In this document: one piece after another, positions 45,519 through 57,660 of the stretch
Position numbering within the stretch: the first letter of the stretch is position 1
Layout: every line of letters starts with the position of its first letter
DNA from: Isoetes taiwanensis
Taxonomy: Eukaryota; Streptophyta; Lycopodiopsida; Isoetales; Isoetaceae
Reading direction: 5' to 3'
Assembly: GCA_021234155.1 (NCBI GenBank)
Contig: JAJEKV010000079.1
Coordinates: 5,061,027-5,125,026, forward strand
DNA: 64,000 bases
Made by a program: the position numbers and the translations under genes
Notes under the pieces: model-generated
What the model was told of the DNA's origin: nothing
The model's database searches: none
What the model saw: only the letters and a program-made list of their open reading frames with translations

Positions 45519-48500
45519 ATGGTTAACCGTTTCATGAACAAACTTCCACCACCATTTGTTTGCCCAAGTACCTCTACTTCAGATGGAACACAAGACGGAG
45601 ATGCTTCTTCAACACCTACCTCGACAAGGTCTTTGTTGCTTCTCAAGACACTCGAGTCCAAGAACTAGTAGACTGCCACCACCTTTCCAACCCTCTCCAA
45701 GTCCAGTAGGAAACCGGCTGCCACCTCCTTTCAAAGCCTCACCTGTTGCACGTAGCAATCTTCCACCCTTCCACCACCATTTGTACCATCCCCCGACACT
45801 ACAATGGCTCGACCTCAGAAAATTTTTCGAAACAGACTACCTCAGCCCTTTGTTGTTTCTCCATCTTCACTTACACATACCGAATACAAAGACGCTTAAA
45901 GATCATGAGATTCACCATAGCTTCTCCCACCACGATTTCACTACAAATGAAGACGACCTTTGCAACATCTACTCCTCTTCACACAACCGCAGGACACATG
46001 GGTTTGCCAATTTCACCGCTATAAGAGACATGTTTGAACGAACTCCTTATGAAGAAGTTACAACAACTTTCACCGGCACATCATATGGTGGCCCATCTCC
46101 TTCATTCAACACCCACCTCCGCCTTATCTCGGGTACAAAGCACGTGGTTTGTTCTCCTCTACAAGCACACCACTAAGGGTAGAGGAGGTCACCCCAGTAG
46201 AACTCTCTTCAAAGATGAAGACACCAACGGCGCAACGAGATTACACATTCTCTAGCCACCCACCAAGAAATTCAAGGTGGATTATGGTTTGAGAGCATGC
46301 TCCTCTGTAAGAAGAAGAAACCTTATGGACGAGCATAAAATGAGAAGACTTTTTAGAAGTAAATGCTGCTCATTGGGTTGCATCAACAAATTTAACATGT
46401 CTAAATTACGAAGCAATTAGAGACAACTACAGTTCAATGACATTGGCTGACCGTAATGCCTACTTGGCCTATCATGTAAGACCAGACCACAACACCTTCT
46501 TGCACTACATTAACCGTCAAGAAGTTTTCCATAAATGCTTTATGGGTGTCCACCGCTTAGGGTCCACCGAATGTCTAGAATACACAAAAGGTCGGACAAA
46601 AAATCCAAAGAATTGATGATCATTGTGGACCAAGAAGAGTTGTAACCATGCATGCCCTTGCCGGTCGTGTCATGGATGGAGAAATATTTTAGAGAAACAT
46701 GTGAGAAGCTCCCCAACAAAGACATGTATCATTTAACCGATAACATCACCAAAAAGATGTTTTTAATGAGTACAAAGAGACTTGCACTCAGCTTCAGACA
46801 TCTCTTACTCACACTTCACCGTGATCGTGGAAAAGTGAATTCCGGTTTAGTGAAAATTCCCGAGAGACATAGAATGTTTGTTTGCTCAAGGTGTGCGTAA
46901 TTAAAGAGTCAACGAAAAAAGACAGAGGTCGAAAAGAAGTAAGCTCATGTTCTCCAATCTCTCACTTGTTTTAAAGAAAATACTTTGACCTGATTTCTTT
47001 TACAGATATTGTGCAACAGAACGTGAACAACAAGCAGCAGAGAGAAGAAAGCTTGCCAAACACAGAAAAAAAGCTCTTGAACGTCCACTGCAATATATGT
47101 CTGTTAGATTGATGGAATGGACAAAAAAAACTACTCTATCAAGATTTCTTGAACATTCCTAAAGATGTGCCAGAGGAATGTTTTGTTAAGGTCCACCTTG
47201 TAGGAGCTATGGTCTTCAAAGGAAGTCTAAAGTGCAAAGTATTTTTGACATATCCAAACTTGCATGGTGACCCGAACCTCACAATTACAATTCTTAACAA
47301 GGTCCTGTGCAAGCAAGAGCAATTACCACCATTGCTTTTACCCGCAACTTGACAATACTACAAGGAGAACAAGAATCAAACACTCTTTAAATCTTTATGC
47401 CATGTTAGTGGAGCTAGGGATCTTTAGAAAAGTGAAGCTCTGGTTTCTTACTTGTAGGCCACACTCATGATCAGATTGACCAAATGTTCGAAGAGATTTT
47501 AAGGGCGCCTTTAGAAGGAAGAAGGCTTTCTCTCTTCCTACTTTAGTTCGAATTATTAAAGATTCTTACACTCCCTCCAGTTGATCGATCTTCTTAAATA
47601 GGCTAGCGATTTCAGAGAGTTTGTTTCCTCTCAACGTTCAGACAGAGAACAAGCTGAGAACAAGTTATGAACAAGTTGAATGATCTCACCTTTCAACATC
47701 ACATCAAGTTCTACTTGAAGGATGGCCAAAAGCTTCTTCAGGGGAAGAAGTATACCACAACTAAGGACCGGAGTCCACCAGAGGGATTACGCTTCCTTAA
47801 ATATATTCCAGACACTTCCTTCATAGAAAGTGCTGAGCAACTTCCTCTCAAAAAATCCTAAGGAGTCCAAAAAACAAGAAAAGTACCCCAAAGAAATATC
47901 TATAAAAGCCATTGAAAATGGAATTTCCCTCAGTTTTAAGTACTTCCTTGAAGAAGATCGGATGTGGTGGAGTAATTTCTTTCTCCCGAAAAAATTGTTG
48001 TGCAAAATATAGCTCTAAGACAGCTTGCAAGAACCATTTCAATGGCCTAACACCTTCCATCAACCCCAAAGACCAAACAGTCCAAGCAATGCTACATTAG
48101 CACCGCAGAGAAGAAGACAAGGATCAAGTCATGTACCTCGGACCAAGACGCAGAATGAGCCTCAAGGTAATATCACGTAAATTACCAAGGGTATGTTTAT
48201 GCTTCCAACCGAGGAGGATGACAAAGGTCGACTACCTTCGATAGCAAAAGTGCTTGACATACCAAGGAGGAAGGCTTAGTCACTAAACTCAAGATTCATT
48301 GGCTTGCAACATGCTCAAAAAATGCTTTTGAAGGTAGATATGAGTTAGAAATGAGAAGCCAAGGAAAAGGGAGAAAGTCCAAGAAGGTGGGTTGTAGGGA
48401 TGAGTTGAACCTTAATGACGGACTATATTGTGCTATGATTTTAAATTGAAATCGACAATCGCCTACGCCAGAGGGACTATCAATTTGCTTAAAAAGCTTG

Positions 48501-48689
48501 TAATTACTTAAGAAGAGGATGAAGAAGGTGGTGGCAATGCTTCACCATCCTGTTGATAGTGATGAGGAAGATAACTCAAGCACTTCCTCTAGTGACAATG
48601 TTGAAAGAAGTGAAGGTGATGAGGATGGCATAAATGAATATGATGACGCCCCCGATCCCTCTCATCACTCCTCACACTTTTGTACATAA
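45519..48689 (+). pseudogene. DUF7869-like transposase-related gene (frameshifted)
   Basis: ATG at 45,519. The first 300 bp encode a repeated motif LPPPF-x2-SP (about five copies). Then come MRRLFRSKCCSLGCINKFN (46,340 on), FLHYINRQEVFHKCFMGVH, RRVVTMHALAGRVMDGEIF, EKLPNKDMYHLTDNITKK, FLNIPKDVPEECFVKVHLVG and KVFLTYPNLHGDPNLTITI. Next come LQLDNTTR, MLVELGIFRKVKLWF and LVGHTHDQIDQMF (47,451-47,489), then a C-terminal segment (RLPSIAKVLDI, IHWLATCSKNAFEG) and an acidic tail (48,519-48,689). The DN...VGHTH pair is the signature of plant proteins often labelled DUF7869, thought to be RNase H-fold transposase-like. More than eight frame changes break it. Confidence 0.6.
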
Positions 48690-49189
48690 CTCGAGTCTTA
48701 GAAAAGATCAGAATTTTGCATGTGAATATGAAGATTCTATTTTCAAATTTTGAGAATACTACGCTTTTGATTCTGACTTAGTTCAATTTTTTTGTTAAAT
48801 ATTTTATCCTCGAAATTAGAGTTTCTCTCAGAAAATATACTTCAAGAACATTCTATTTGCTAAGAAAAGTGACACTTTAAAAAAAGTCAATTCTTTCATT
48901 GCACAAAAAATTAGTCATTTTGGGGGGGGATCAAAATAGAATTTCATGCATCTTTTTTTTAACCTCGTTTTACCCCTTTTTAAAAAAAAAAAAAAAAGGG
49001 AATCTTTGAGGAATATTCCTTTGCTCTCGCTTTCATGATTTGCTCCCGCTTAATACGCAATCTTGTTTAATATAGATGTACTAGAATGGAGCTCAAATCT
49101 TTGGGCATAGCTAGAACTCAGAAATGACCTGAGCAAATGGTTTGATGAATTCATATTCTTAAAATCACACAATTAGCATTTGACCACAT

Positions 49190-50459
49190 TTCCACCTCCC
49201 CCTTCCTTTTTCCTTTTCCTTTTATGTTTCATGCTCTTTTTTTTTTCCCTCCTTTCCTCTTTTCGATTTTTTTTATTTACCTTTTTTTCTTTTTCCAATC
49301 TTCCATTTCTACTATTTTCCTTTTCCCCGCTTTTTATTTTTCCCTTCCATTGTCATTTTTCAGATTTTGCAATCCATTTTCTCCCATTTCTCGCCTTTCC
49401 CTTTTTTTTTCTTTTTCATCCTTTTCTCCACCCTTTTTTCCTTTTTCCTTTTTGCCTTTTTTCATTCTTCTATTCCCCGCTTTTCCCTTTTTCTTTTTTT
49501 TTTTTTTTTTTTTATTTTTCTTCTTTTTGTTCCCCCCCTTCCTATTTTTACCCTTTATTTTCCCTCATTCCCTTTCTTCTCCTCCCCATTTCCCTTCCCC
49601 TTTTCCTCTTATCTTTACCCTTTTCCTTTTCTCCACCCCCTCTCCTCTCTTCCCCTCCCCTTTGCTTTGCTTCCCTTTCCCTTTCTCCTTTCCCCTTCTC
49701 CTTTTTCAAGTGCCCTTCCCTTTATTTTTGTGCCTTTTTTCTTTTCCTTTCCTCCTACTTTGTTCTTTTCCCGTTCTTTTTTTTCCATACCTTCCCTTTT
49801 TCTCTTTCCTCACACTTTCCATCTTTCTTTTTTTTCCCTTCGCTTTTCCCCCTTCCTTCTTCCAGTTTTCTCTATGCCCTTTTTCCTTCTCTTCCCCGCT
49901 TCCCCCTCTCTTTTTCTTTTCCCTTTTCCTTTCTCTTCTCCCCTCCCTTTTTCTCTTCCTCTTTTCTTGTGTCCTTTTTCCCTTCCTTTTCTCCTTTCCC
50001 CACGTTTTTCCTCTTCTCCCTCCCCAGTGTTAGTACTCCCTCCTCCCCCTTTCTCTTCTCTCTACCCTTTTCCTCTTCCCCTTTTTTCCATACCTTTTAT
50101 TCTTGTCCTCACCTTTCTTTTTGTTCCCTTCACTTTTCCCCCTTCCTTCTTCCAGTTTTTCTATGCCCTTTTTCCTTCCCTTCCCCTCCCCCCCCTCTTT
50201 TCTTTTTCCCTTTTCCTTTCTCTTCTCCCTCCCTTTTTTCTCTCTTGTGTCCTTTTTTTTTTTTTCCTTTTCTTCTTTCCCCACATTTTTCCTCTTCTCC
50301 TCCCCGCTTGTGCCTTTTCACTCCTCCTCCTCCCCCTTTCCCTTCTCTCTCTACCCTTTCCTCTTCCCCTTTTTCCCGCATTTTTACTCTTGTCCTCACC
50401 TTTACCCTCTTCTCCGCTTTGTAGTGCCCTTTTTCCTTCATTTTCTCCCCTTTCTTTTC
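49190..50459 (+). repeat. polypyrimidine tract, left part (1.27 kb)
   Basis: Almost unbroken C/T on the plus strand, built from drifting TTTCCC, CCTTTT and CTTCTCC words, with few purines. A segment repeats at about 49,848-50,030 and 50,139-50,300 (CCCCCTTCCTTCTTCCAGTT). Long frames on both strands here are compositional artefacts. Such tracts can form triplex (H-DNA). Confidence 0.95.
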
Positions 50460-50479
50460 TAAAAGCATGAAAGGGTGTC
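50460..50479 (+). repeat. left terminal inverted repeat, 20 bp
   Basis: Perfect inverse of 59,411-59,430; homology becomes loose after GTGTC (TATAAATG against ATTACATAAAT). Confidence 0.75.
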
Positions 50480-50705
50480 TATAAATGTAGCCCTTTTTGT
50501 ACATATACATATGTACCGAATGCACATTTTTTGAATAATCATCATCATGACCATTAGTAATCTGCCATGATTAATGGCTATCCACTACTCAAACCGCAAT
50601 TATCTGATTTTTGAAATTCTTTCCCAAATTCTTTCTTGGTTTGCCTCTCGCTCACTATCCCGCCCGCCTTCTCTTTGAATTCATCCACCTATTCTTCATC
50701 TAGCT

Positions 50706-53212
50706 ATGGCCCCAAAACGCCCCTGCATGAGTGCTTGCTCATCACCACAAAAAGCAAGCAAGAAGCCAAGCTCCGGCGAAGGGAATTTTACCTCCAAGGA
50801 GTTTACGCTTGGGTTCGATGTCCAAGCCAAAGACCTCCTCCGTGATAAACATGCAGAGGCCCACATACCCAACCTAGAGATGGTTATGAACGAGGTATGG
50901 GGTGAAGCTCCAAAAAAACGCACGAGGATTCAAGGAATGCATGGAAAGATGATTTTTAAATATTATGAATTGGTTTATGGCAAGAAACAGTTACAAACCA
51001 TTATATTTCTACCTATTTTGCCGTGAGCATTTGCTCTTCACTTGAAGGGACGGCTTGTTGATTGATGGACGCGGGCTAGGACCGCCAAAGATCTTGCCAA
51101 AACCCTCATTTCGACGCGCTACAGGGACCCTACAAAAAATCCTCAACTATCAAACAGACATATCGATTGCAGCCAGTAATATTAGAGCCCCGGGTTATTC
51201 TAGATCGATGTTGACACAATAAAGCAAGCTTAATTAAGCATGGGTTGAGAAGAAAACTAACCTATTGAATGAAGTAGAAGCACCGAAGAAAAAAAGGAGG
51301 GATGCATTGAAGGTCATCACCGGATTGAGGGTAGAAAGGATATGCTATCCAAGATCTCGCAGCAGATCCGCCAAAAATAGATGAGACAAAACAGAATTTG
51401 ACAAATTGTGCCGGATCCCGCTGGAAATCAAGTTATCTTCTGAGTGTTGAAGTACAAGTTGGAAGACTTGGTTATGAGTAGACATGATAAAGAGCAAAGA
51501 CTCTTCTAAGCTAGAAATTGATTTGCGGAAGCAACTAAAGAAATTGAAAGGCATGAAATCTTAATTGAACAAGCAAAGGAAAACTTAATTGCATTGAATT
51601 GGTTCAAGAAAGGCATTCACAGATTTTGGATTTCATAGGGAGAGCAGGACCTATTGTTCTCAAGACCAGGCCCTACCCCTCAGAGGGAGCTTCTTCTATA
51701 GAGCAGCTCATCACATTCGCCCATGTACTGCCAGGCCAAGGCTTTGGCAAAACCGGTTTGTTGTCGCTAGCTCCATGCGAGATGCTTATTGCCTCTTCTC
51801 GCTTGTGTTATCTCGTCCATGAAAGACAAATAAATGCATAAAAGGTTGCATCCGATGAGGGTATTCAATCAAATTTTGGTTTCCCACGCCGGAAAGGTAT
51901 GCATTGCTCTCAACTAATTTAAACTTATATTTCTCTTAATTCATGTTTGTTATTAGAATCGTGATAGTTCTACATGTATGGCTTTCAAAGCATTGCTATT
52001 CCTTTGTACATGTATAACTTTTTAGTGTACATCCGTAAGCGTGAGGTACATAGGCATATATTTGCTTGTTTATTGATGCTTTTATTTTTGAGCTTGGATC
52101 AGCTTGTATCAGCTTGTACATGTCTCTAATAGAGTCTACATCCGCAAATAGATGTACATGCATTTATCTTTAGAGTGCATCCGTAGATGGATTCATAAGT
52201 ATGTGCATTTTTACATGTATGTGCTTTTTTTGGGCATAGATCTACATTCCCTAACCGGATACCCGGGTACATCCGGGTACATCCGGTGCATTGAGGTACC
52301 TCTATGTACATTGAGGAACATGTACATGTACATTTGGCTATAGTTAAATGTAGTTACGCACATTTGGTACATTTTATGTACATGAAATGTACATGCTTGG
52401 CGTAATGTACCGTATATTTCTCATTAGTTCTGCTTTTCATGTTCTTTTTATGTCTATTGAAATTTAGATCATTTGTTTGTTTGCGATGAGGTCGTTCCTA
52501 TCCCGTATGCCTTTAATGGTCGATGTTCTTGAGCCATCCAGATCGACTCTCTTTACGATTTTATCGAAAGCATAATAAGCGCATCAATCAGAGACCCTCA
52601 ACCTTCCCGTAGCTCCGAGATCACCAATGACATTTACAAGGTGCGGAATAGAACCATATGCAACAAAGCCTCCTCTAACATGGCAAAGTGAAGTTGAGGA
52701 AATTGAGAGGATGGCACTTGAGAAAGCTAAAAGCAGCTTGCGGTGCGCAGCCTTCAATGATCGCCGCAATGTAAACTCTTTCATCACCAAGTGCTAAATT
52801 AGTAATTGGAGAAGTTCCTAAGAAAGATTCAACTTCTATCTCAAAGATCATCCGCAGTGCCGCCTCCGGACCTCGCATGTAAGAAGCTACAAAGGACACG
52901 ATCCAGATTTTATCCCGTGAGATACTAGGGAAGAGGAAGTTGAGTTGGTAGTTGAGTCCACTCCAAAGAGGAGGCAAAAGAATGTCGGTGATGGCACTCC
53001 AAGAGGAAAAAAAAATGCAAAATCTCCAAAGAACAAAAAAAATGTCCTCCAAAAAAAAAATCTCCAAAGAAAAAAGTGCCACCACCACCAAGAAAGAGGT
53101 ATGTTCAAGATGAACTAATTTTGTTAAACATCTCAGATTTATGATAATTAACCACATTTTTTTTGTACATAGGACACGATCATCACAGGCCGCGGAAGGA
53201 AGCCGATCCTGA
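50706..53212 (+). pseudogene. unrecognised gene 1 of the TIR element
   Basis: ATG at 50,706 opens a 106-residue basic frame (EFTLGFDVQAKDLLRDKHAE, MHGKMIFKYYELVYGKKQLQ) with no known domain. Further in-family-looking segments are ILDFIGRAGPIVLKTRPYPS (51,626 on) to a donor GTATGC at 51,897, a 571-bp intron full of ATGTACAT words to acceptor AAATTTAG (52,467), and EVEEIERMALEKAKSSLRCA. A Lys/Pro-rich tail (KKKSPKKKVPPPPRK) follows, split by a 74-bp intron (53,099-53,172), ending at TGA 53,210. The basic tail suggests a DNA-binding or nuclear protein. Function unknown. Confidence 0.4.
51897..52467 (+). other. candidate intron with ATGTACAT palindromic words
   Basis: Between good GT/AG sites lie a dozen or more TGTACAT/ATGTACA words, many as palindromes (ACATGTACATGT at 52,318-52,329; ATGTACATGAAATGTACAT at 52,375-52,393). 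No coding signal. Confidence 0.55.
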
Positions 53213-54879
53213 TCCCCGCCGAAGCCTAATCCCCGTGCACATGAGAACATAGTATGAAACACCTTCCACATTGTCCAGTGCCGCAAAAGACACAAATACA
53301 TCCAAAACAAAATACACAGGTCATCTAAACCAGCCTCGCCCTCCCGTGATACAAAACATCCACATCACTTTCAAATTTCAACACGAGAGGCAATATGATC
53401 TCAGGGCTCCAAACTTTTTAGAGACCATTCTCCACAATGTTTAATGTTCTCACCATTCAACCAATTGAAGTTCATGCAAGCATCACAAAAGCACGAGAGT
53501 GGTCTCAGATAGCAACTTTATTGGATCTCATTGGGTTTATAGTTGACACGAACCGGGCGAGTGCCGTAAAGTCTTGCAATTGAATGCTTGCTGCCTGTTC
53601 ACATCTGTTTTTCCAACCTCCCAAAACACCCTTTCACAATCCGATTCCTTGGCCCTTAAACCGCACAAGCCAAGCTTTCTGACCACCGGCATGCCATTTT
53701 GTTTTCTCTCGCCGCCTCAAGCCACAACTTTGCTATACCAGCCTCGCCATCATGTGTGCCTTTCCCATGGCCGCATCCAAAGAAATTTATATCACCTTAA
53801 TTTTATTTTCAACATAGTATCTACGGATTCCATACCATGCCCGGCAAGGCAGATTTGAATTGAGATGCACAACCATCCCCACCACACATAATGAAGGTTT
53901 ATGTGTCCACCTCCATTATTTTTAAGCCACCCCAAATGTAATTTAAAACCATGTTGCACAAAATGAGTGTCATGCTTCATGTCATCCTCAAACATAGAAA
54001 TGCACTCGCTTTTTAAGCTTACCTTCTATTTTCATCATTGAAATATAGACCAAAATACTAATTTGATCGATTCCAATGCTCTCGATTGCACTTCGCCCTC
54101 GGGTTTCAATGTGTAGTTCTCTCAAAGTCAACAAATGCATAACACACTATTATCCGGAGTTTCTCAACACATCTTTTAAACTGCTTGCTTCGCTAAGTGT
54201 GTCAGAAAATTATCTCCAGAACTTAGCAAGCTGATTTTTCATGTTCTTTAACAAAAAACAGTATATTTTGTCATTCCGATCAACTAATCTAAGCCTTCTC
54301 GATGTACCTTTTTGGATGGCTCATTGACATATGCATATACTTGCTAGCCCACATTCTCAATTCCATCTTCCTCGCTTGGGACAGATGTCTAATTTCTTCA
54401 CTCCACATTCATCACATTCACCTTTGATGCATTTTAGTTTATGCCATTCATCCGTCACATATTTCTCGCAAACCGTTGACCTTCACAAGATACTAACATT
54501 ATCAAAAGTCTTCTTGTTTGCTTGACATACTCCATTGTTTTGTTTGGGATGCACGTACAATCGCAGCTGTTAAGTGCAATTAACATGTAGGGATCTCCTC
54601 ATATCATTGAAGGCCTTTCTCGCATAAATCCGCTTGCTCATGTTTGACACAACAACATATGTTTCTCTCCTTCAATTTCCTTATGCAATCGTGTTTTGAT
54701 ACTGAACCGTCGGTTGGCAAATTTTGCATCGATTCGATATACAAACCGCTGATAAAGCCTCGATTGCAATAACAAAAGCATTAAAGACCATGTTAGCAAA
54801 ATGATGCTCCAAAACCGATGCCAAAAGAGTATTGAACTATACTATTGTACAATTAATGTATGTTCTATGTACATAAAAT

Positions 54880-55110
54880 GTCCATCCAACAGCCCAATCG
54901 ATCATTCTTATCGCATACATCTAATGTACATCTAATGTACATCAAGACATCTAATGTACGTACCAACGCCCCGACCGACAGACATCCAATGTACATCCAA
55001 TGTACATCCAAAGGTACATCTAATGTACATCTAATTAATGTTCCAATATTAGTACATCACATTAATGTTACAATATTAGTACAACTAATGTACATATGTA
55101 TGATTTGTTT
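54880..55110. repeat. ATGTACATCTA tandem words
   Basis: Roughly ten copies of the 11-bp unit ATGTACATCTA/ATGTACATCCA, nearly tandem in parts, each containing the palindrome ATGTACAT. Scattered further copies at 58,250-58,320 and 59,348. Confidence 0.85.
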
Positions 55111-55639
55111 GGCTTCATTACCCGAAAAGTACACTAAAAAGCACACTTTCATTATAATGGGAAAATTTTTAGTAAACCGAATTTTTTATTTTGGGGTTGT
55201 ATAGACCTTATGCGTGGGTTGTATACACGCAGTATAGTACCAGATCATAGACCTTATGCTCACGGGTTGTATACACCACCATGAAATATTTAGAAAACAT
55301 ATTTACTCTAATCATACACCTTCTCGCATGTGTTAGGTACATAATGTGTATGACACCCATGTATCATACATATATTTTTAAGATACATGAATAGATTTAT
55401 AGACCTTTTCATAGTGTGTGATACACGTGAGTAGTACTCATGTATCATACATATGTTTGTAGCATACAAGCCTCAACCAGTCTTTACATCCTTCTTTGGC
55501 AACCTAATAAATGCACCCCACGCTTCACCAATGTTATCCTGACCCCAAAGATATGATTGAAGTTCAATAGATGGCACCACAGATTTCGTGATCTCTGCTA
55601 CACATTCAATGGATCAACATCCTTGCCATGAAGGGTGGC

Positions 55640-55860
55640 TGGCTCTTTACCCCAAATGGCATGTATAATTGCCCTCGCTGGCCCCCCAAATGGCTCCATG
55701 GGAGGTGTCCCCCCTGGGGTATACCCCCCCCCTCCCCCTCCCTCCCCCTCCCCAACCCCCCATTTGGGGGTATATCTACTCCCCTAGCAACCAACCTAAA
55801 TGGGGATATACCTGCCCCACCCCAAATGAGTATATAGGGGTATACCTACCCCCCCCAAAA

Positions 55861-55892
<32 letters not shown>

Positions 55893-56270
55893 AATTGGCG
55901 GATGCAAATGGCGCCATGGCGCCATTTGTGGTGCCATTTGCATCCTCAAGGTGCCATATGGGGGTATACCGCCCCCATGGCACCCCCCAAATGGCACTAT
56001 TTGAGGGGTATACCGCCCCTCTCCTGCACCCCCAAATGGCCATGGAGCCATTTGAGGGCTCTAAATGGCACCCCAAATGGCTCCATAGCCCATTTGGGGG
56101 TATACCTACCCCCTCTGGCACCCTCCAAATGGCGCCATTTGGGTGGTATACCTGGCACTCCCCAAATGGCGCCATTTGGGTGGTATACCTGCCCCCCTGG
56201 CACCCCCCAAATGGCGCCATGAAGCCATTTGAGGGCTCCAAATGGCGCCCCAAATGGCTCCATTTGGATT
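55640..56270. repeat. array of alternating palindromes GGTATACC and CCAAATGGCGCCATTTGG
   Basis: About 10-12 units, each a GGTATACC box and a CCAAATGG...CCATTTGG box, usually with GCGC at the centre, joined by C-rich spacers (CCCCCCTGGCACCCC). Both boxes are palindromic, so units read the same on both strands and generate spurious frames everywhere. Interrupted by a 50-bp poly-A run at 55,856-55,893. Confidence 0.9.
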
Positions 56271-57119
56271 TATACATGTGATGAATGGCTCTAACAAAAA
56301 GACGATGCATATAGAAAGACTTACCTGGGTATGGTAGTCACCATTTTGGTGAAAAACTATCTACGATCGAGTATATGGATCTTGTAAGAATATTGCAATA
56401 CCAAAAAGAAGCCTAAAAACCCCCCCGCGGCAAACAAATAATGTTACCTAAAATAAATGACCGCAAGAAGCCGCTTAGAAGTGCCGACGCAGGTATGGAA
56501 CCATTGAAGACCCCGTGATCCGCCTATAGAAGGATCTATACAAGCCAAAGAAATGATATGTCGAAAGCAAAGAACAACAAATTTGGGATTTCAAATTTTG
56601 AATTTCAAATTTGGGCGGGAGGGCTTTCAAATTTGGGCGGGCTGAGGGTTTCAAATTTGGGCTGCATTTTAAATTTACGCCACCTTCCAATGCAGCTTTG
56701 CCATACCCACCAGCCAAGCCACCTACATTCCATTCCGCCCGTGTTCAAGGAAGGGACGCCCTTGATTGGCCAAATTTTCGCCACCGGCCAAGTACTAGAT
56801 GGCCTATTGGACCTAACGCCAGCGCCTGCTGCTAGATGGCCTAGCGCCGCCGCCGCTAGATGGCAACCGCACAATAAGCGCCGCCGCTAGATGGCCCATT
56901 GACCTAGCGCTAACGCCAAATAGCAGCTAGATGGCCTAGCGCCTAGTGCCAATGCTAGCGCCACCGCTTAGCACCTTTGTTTTCATCACTCTAGACACTA
57001 AAGATATCAAGAATCATGAAGGCAAGTCTCCAAGGCAAAGGTAGGTCTTCTTTTACTTGATTTTTTAGTTTTCCTAGTCAAATAGCACCAGTTTCTTGAA
57101 TATATGTTTGCTTGATGCA

Positions 57120-57660
57120 TATTGAGGATGCAAATGGCATGCATCCTTAGCATGATCTGCTTTATTAAATACATGTTGAGGAATCCAAAGGGCGCCATGG
57201 CGCCATTTGCATTCACCACCATGCATTTGGTCCAGATGTTATATCAAATGCATGCTGTGGATGCCTCATCATGTTTGGAAATGGCACCTTGAGGATGCAA
57301 ATGGCACCATGGCGCCATTTGCACCCGCAACACCAAAAAAAAATTATAATTTTATTTTATTTATTTTTTTTTTTTTTTTTATGGTGTTGTAGCAAATGGC
57401 GCCATGGCGCCATTTGCATTCTCAATGTGCCATTTTCAACCATGCCGAGGATGCAAATGGCGCCCTTCGTGATGCTTAAGAATGGCACCTTGAGGGTGCA
57501 AATGAGCCATGGCGGCCATTTGCACCCCAACACCTTTTTTTTTTTTTTTTTTTTGGGTGTTGGGGTGTAATGGCACCATGTTGCATCCTCAAGGTGCCAT
57601 TTTCAAGCATGCCGAGAATGCAATGGCACCATTTGCATTCACTAGCATGCAAAAAATATG
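57120..57660. repeat. second AAATGGCGCCATGGCGCCATTT array with poly-A/T cores
   Basis: Units GAGGATGCAAATGG-C-G/A-CCATGGCGCCATTTGCA recur near 57,186, 57,292, 57,392, 57,452, 57,495 and 57,610. Two are larger inverted repeats around homopolymers: CAACACC-A run ... T run-GGTGTTG (57,329-57,390) and CCCCAACACC-T run-GGGTGTTGGGG (57,525-57,567). The 18-bp heart is shared with 55.6-56.3 kb. Confidence 0.85.

Noticed and set aside
45746-46024. 92-residue alternative frame over the Pro-rich region.
   Set aside because: Shadow of the LPPPF-repeat frame.
49180-50525. Long open frames (up to 414 residues plus, 131 minus) of Phe/Ser/Pro/Leu or Lys/Glu/Gly.
   Set aside because: They are translations of a pure pyrimidine/purine tract, present in several frames at once; no protein motif.
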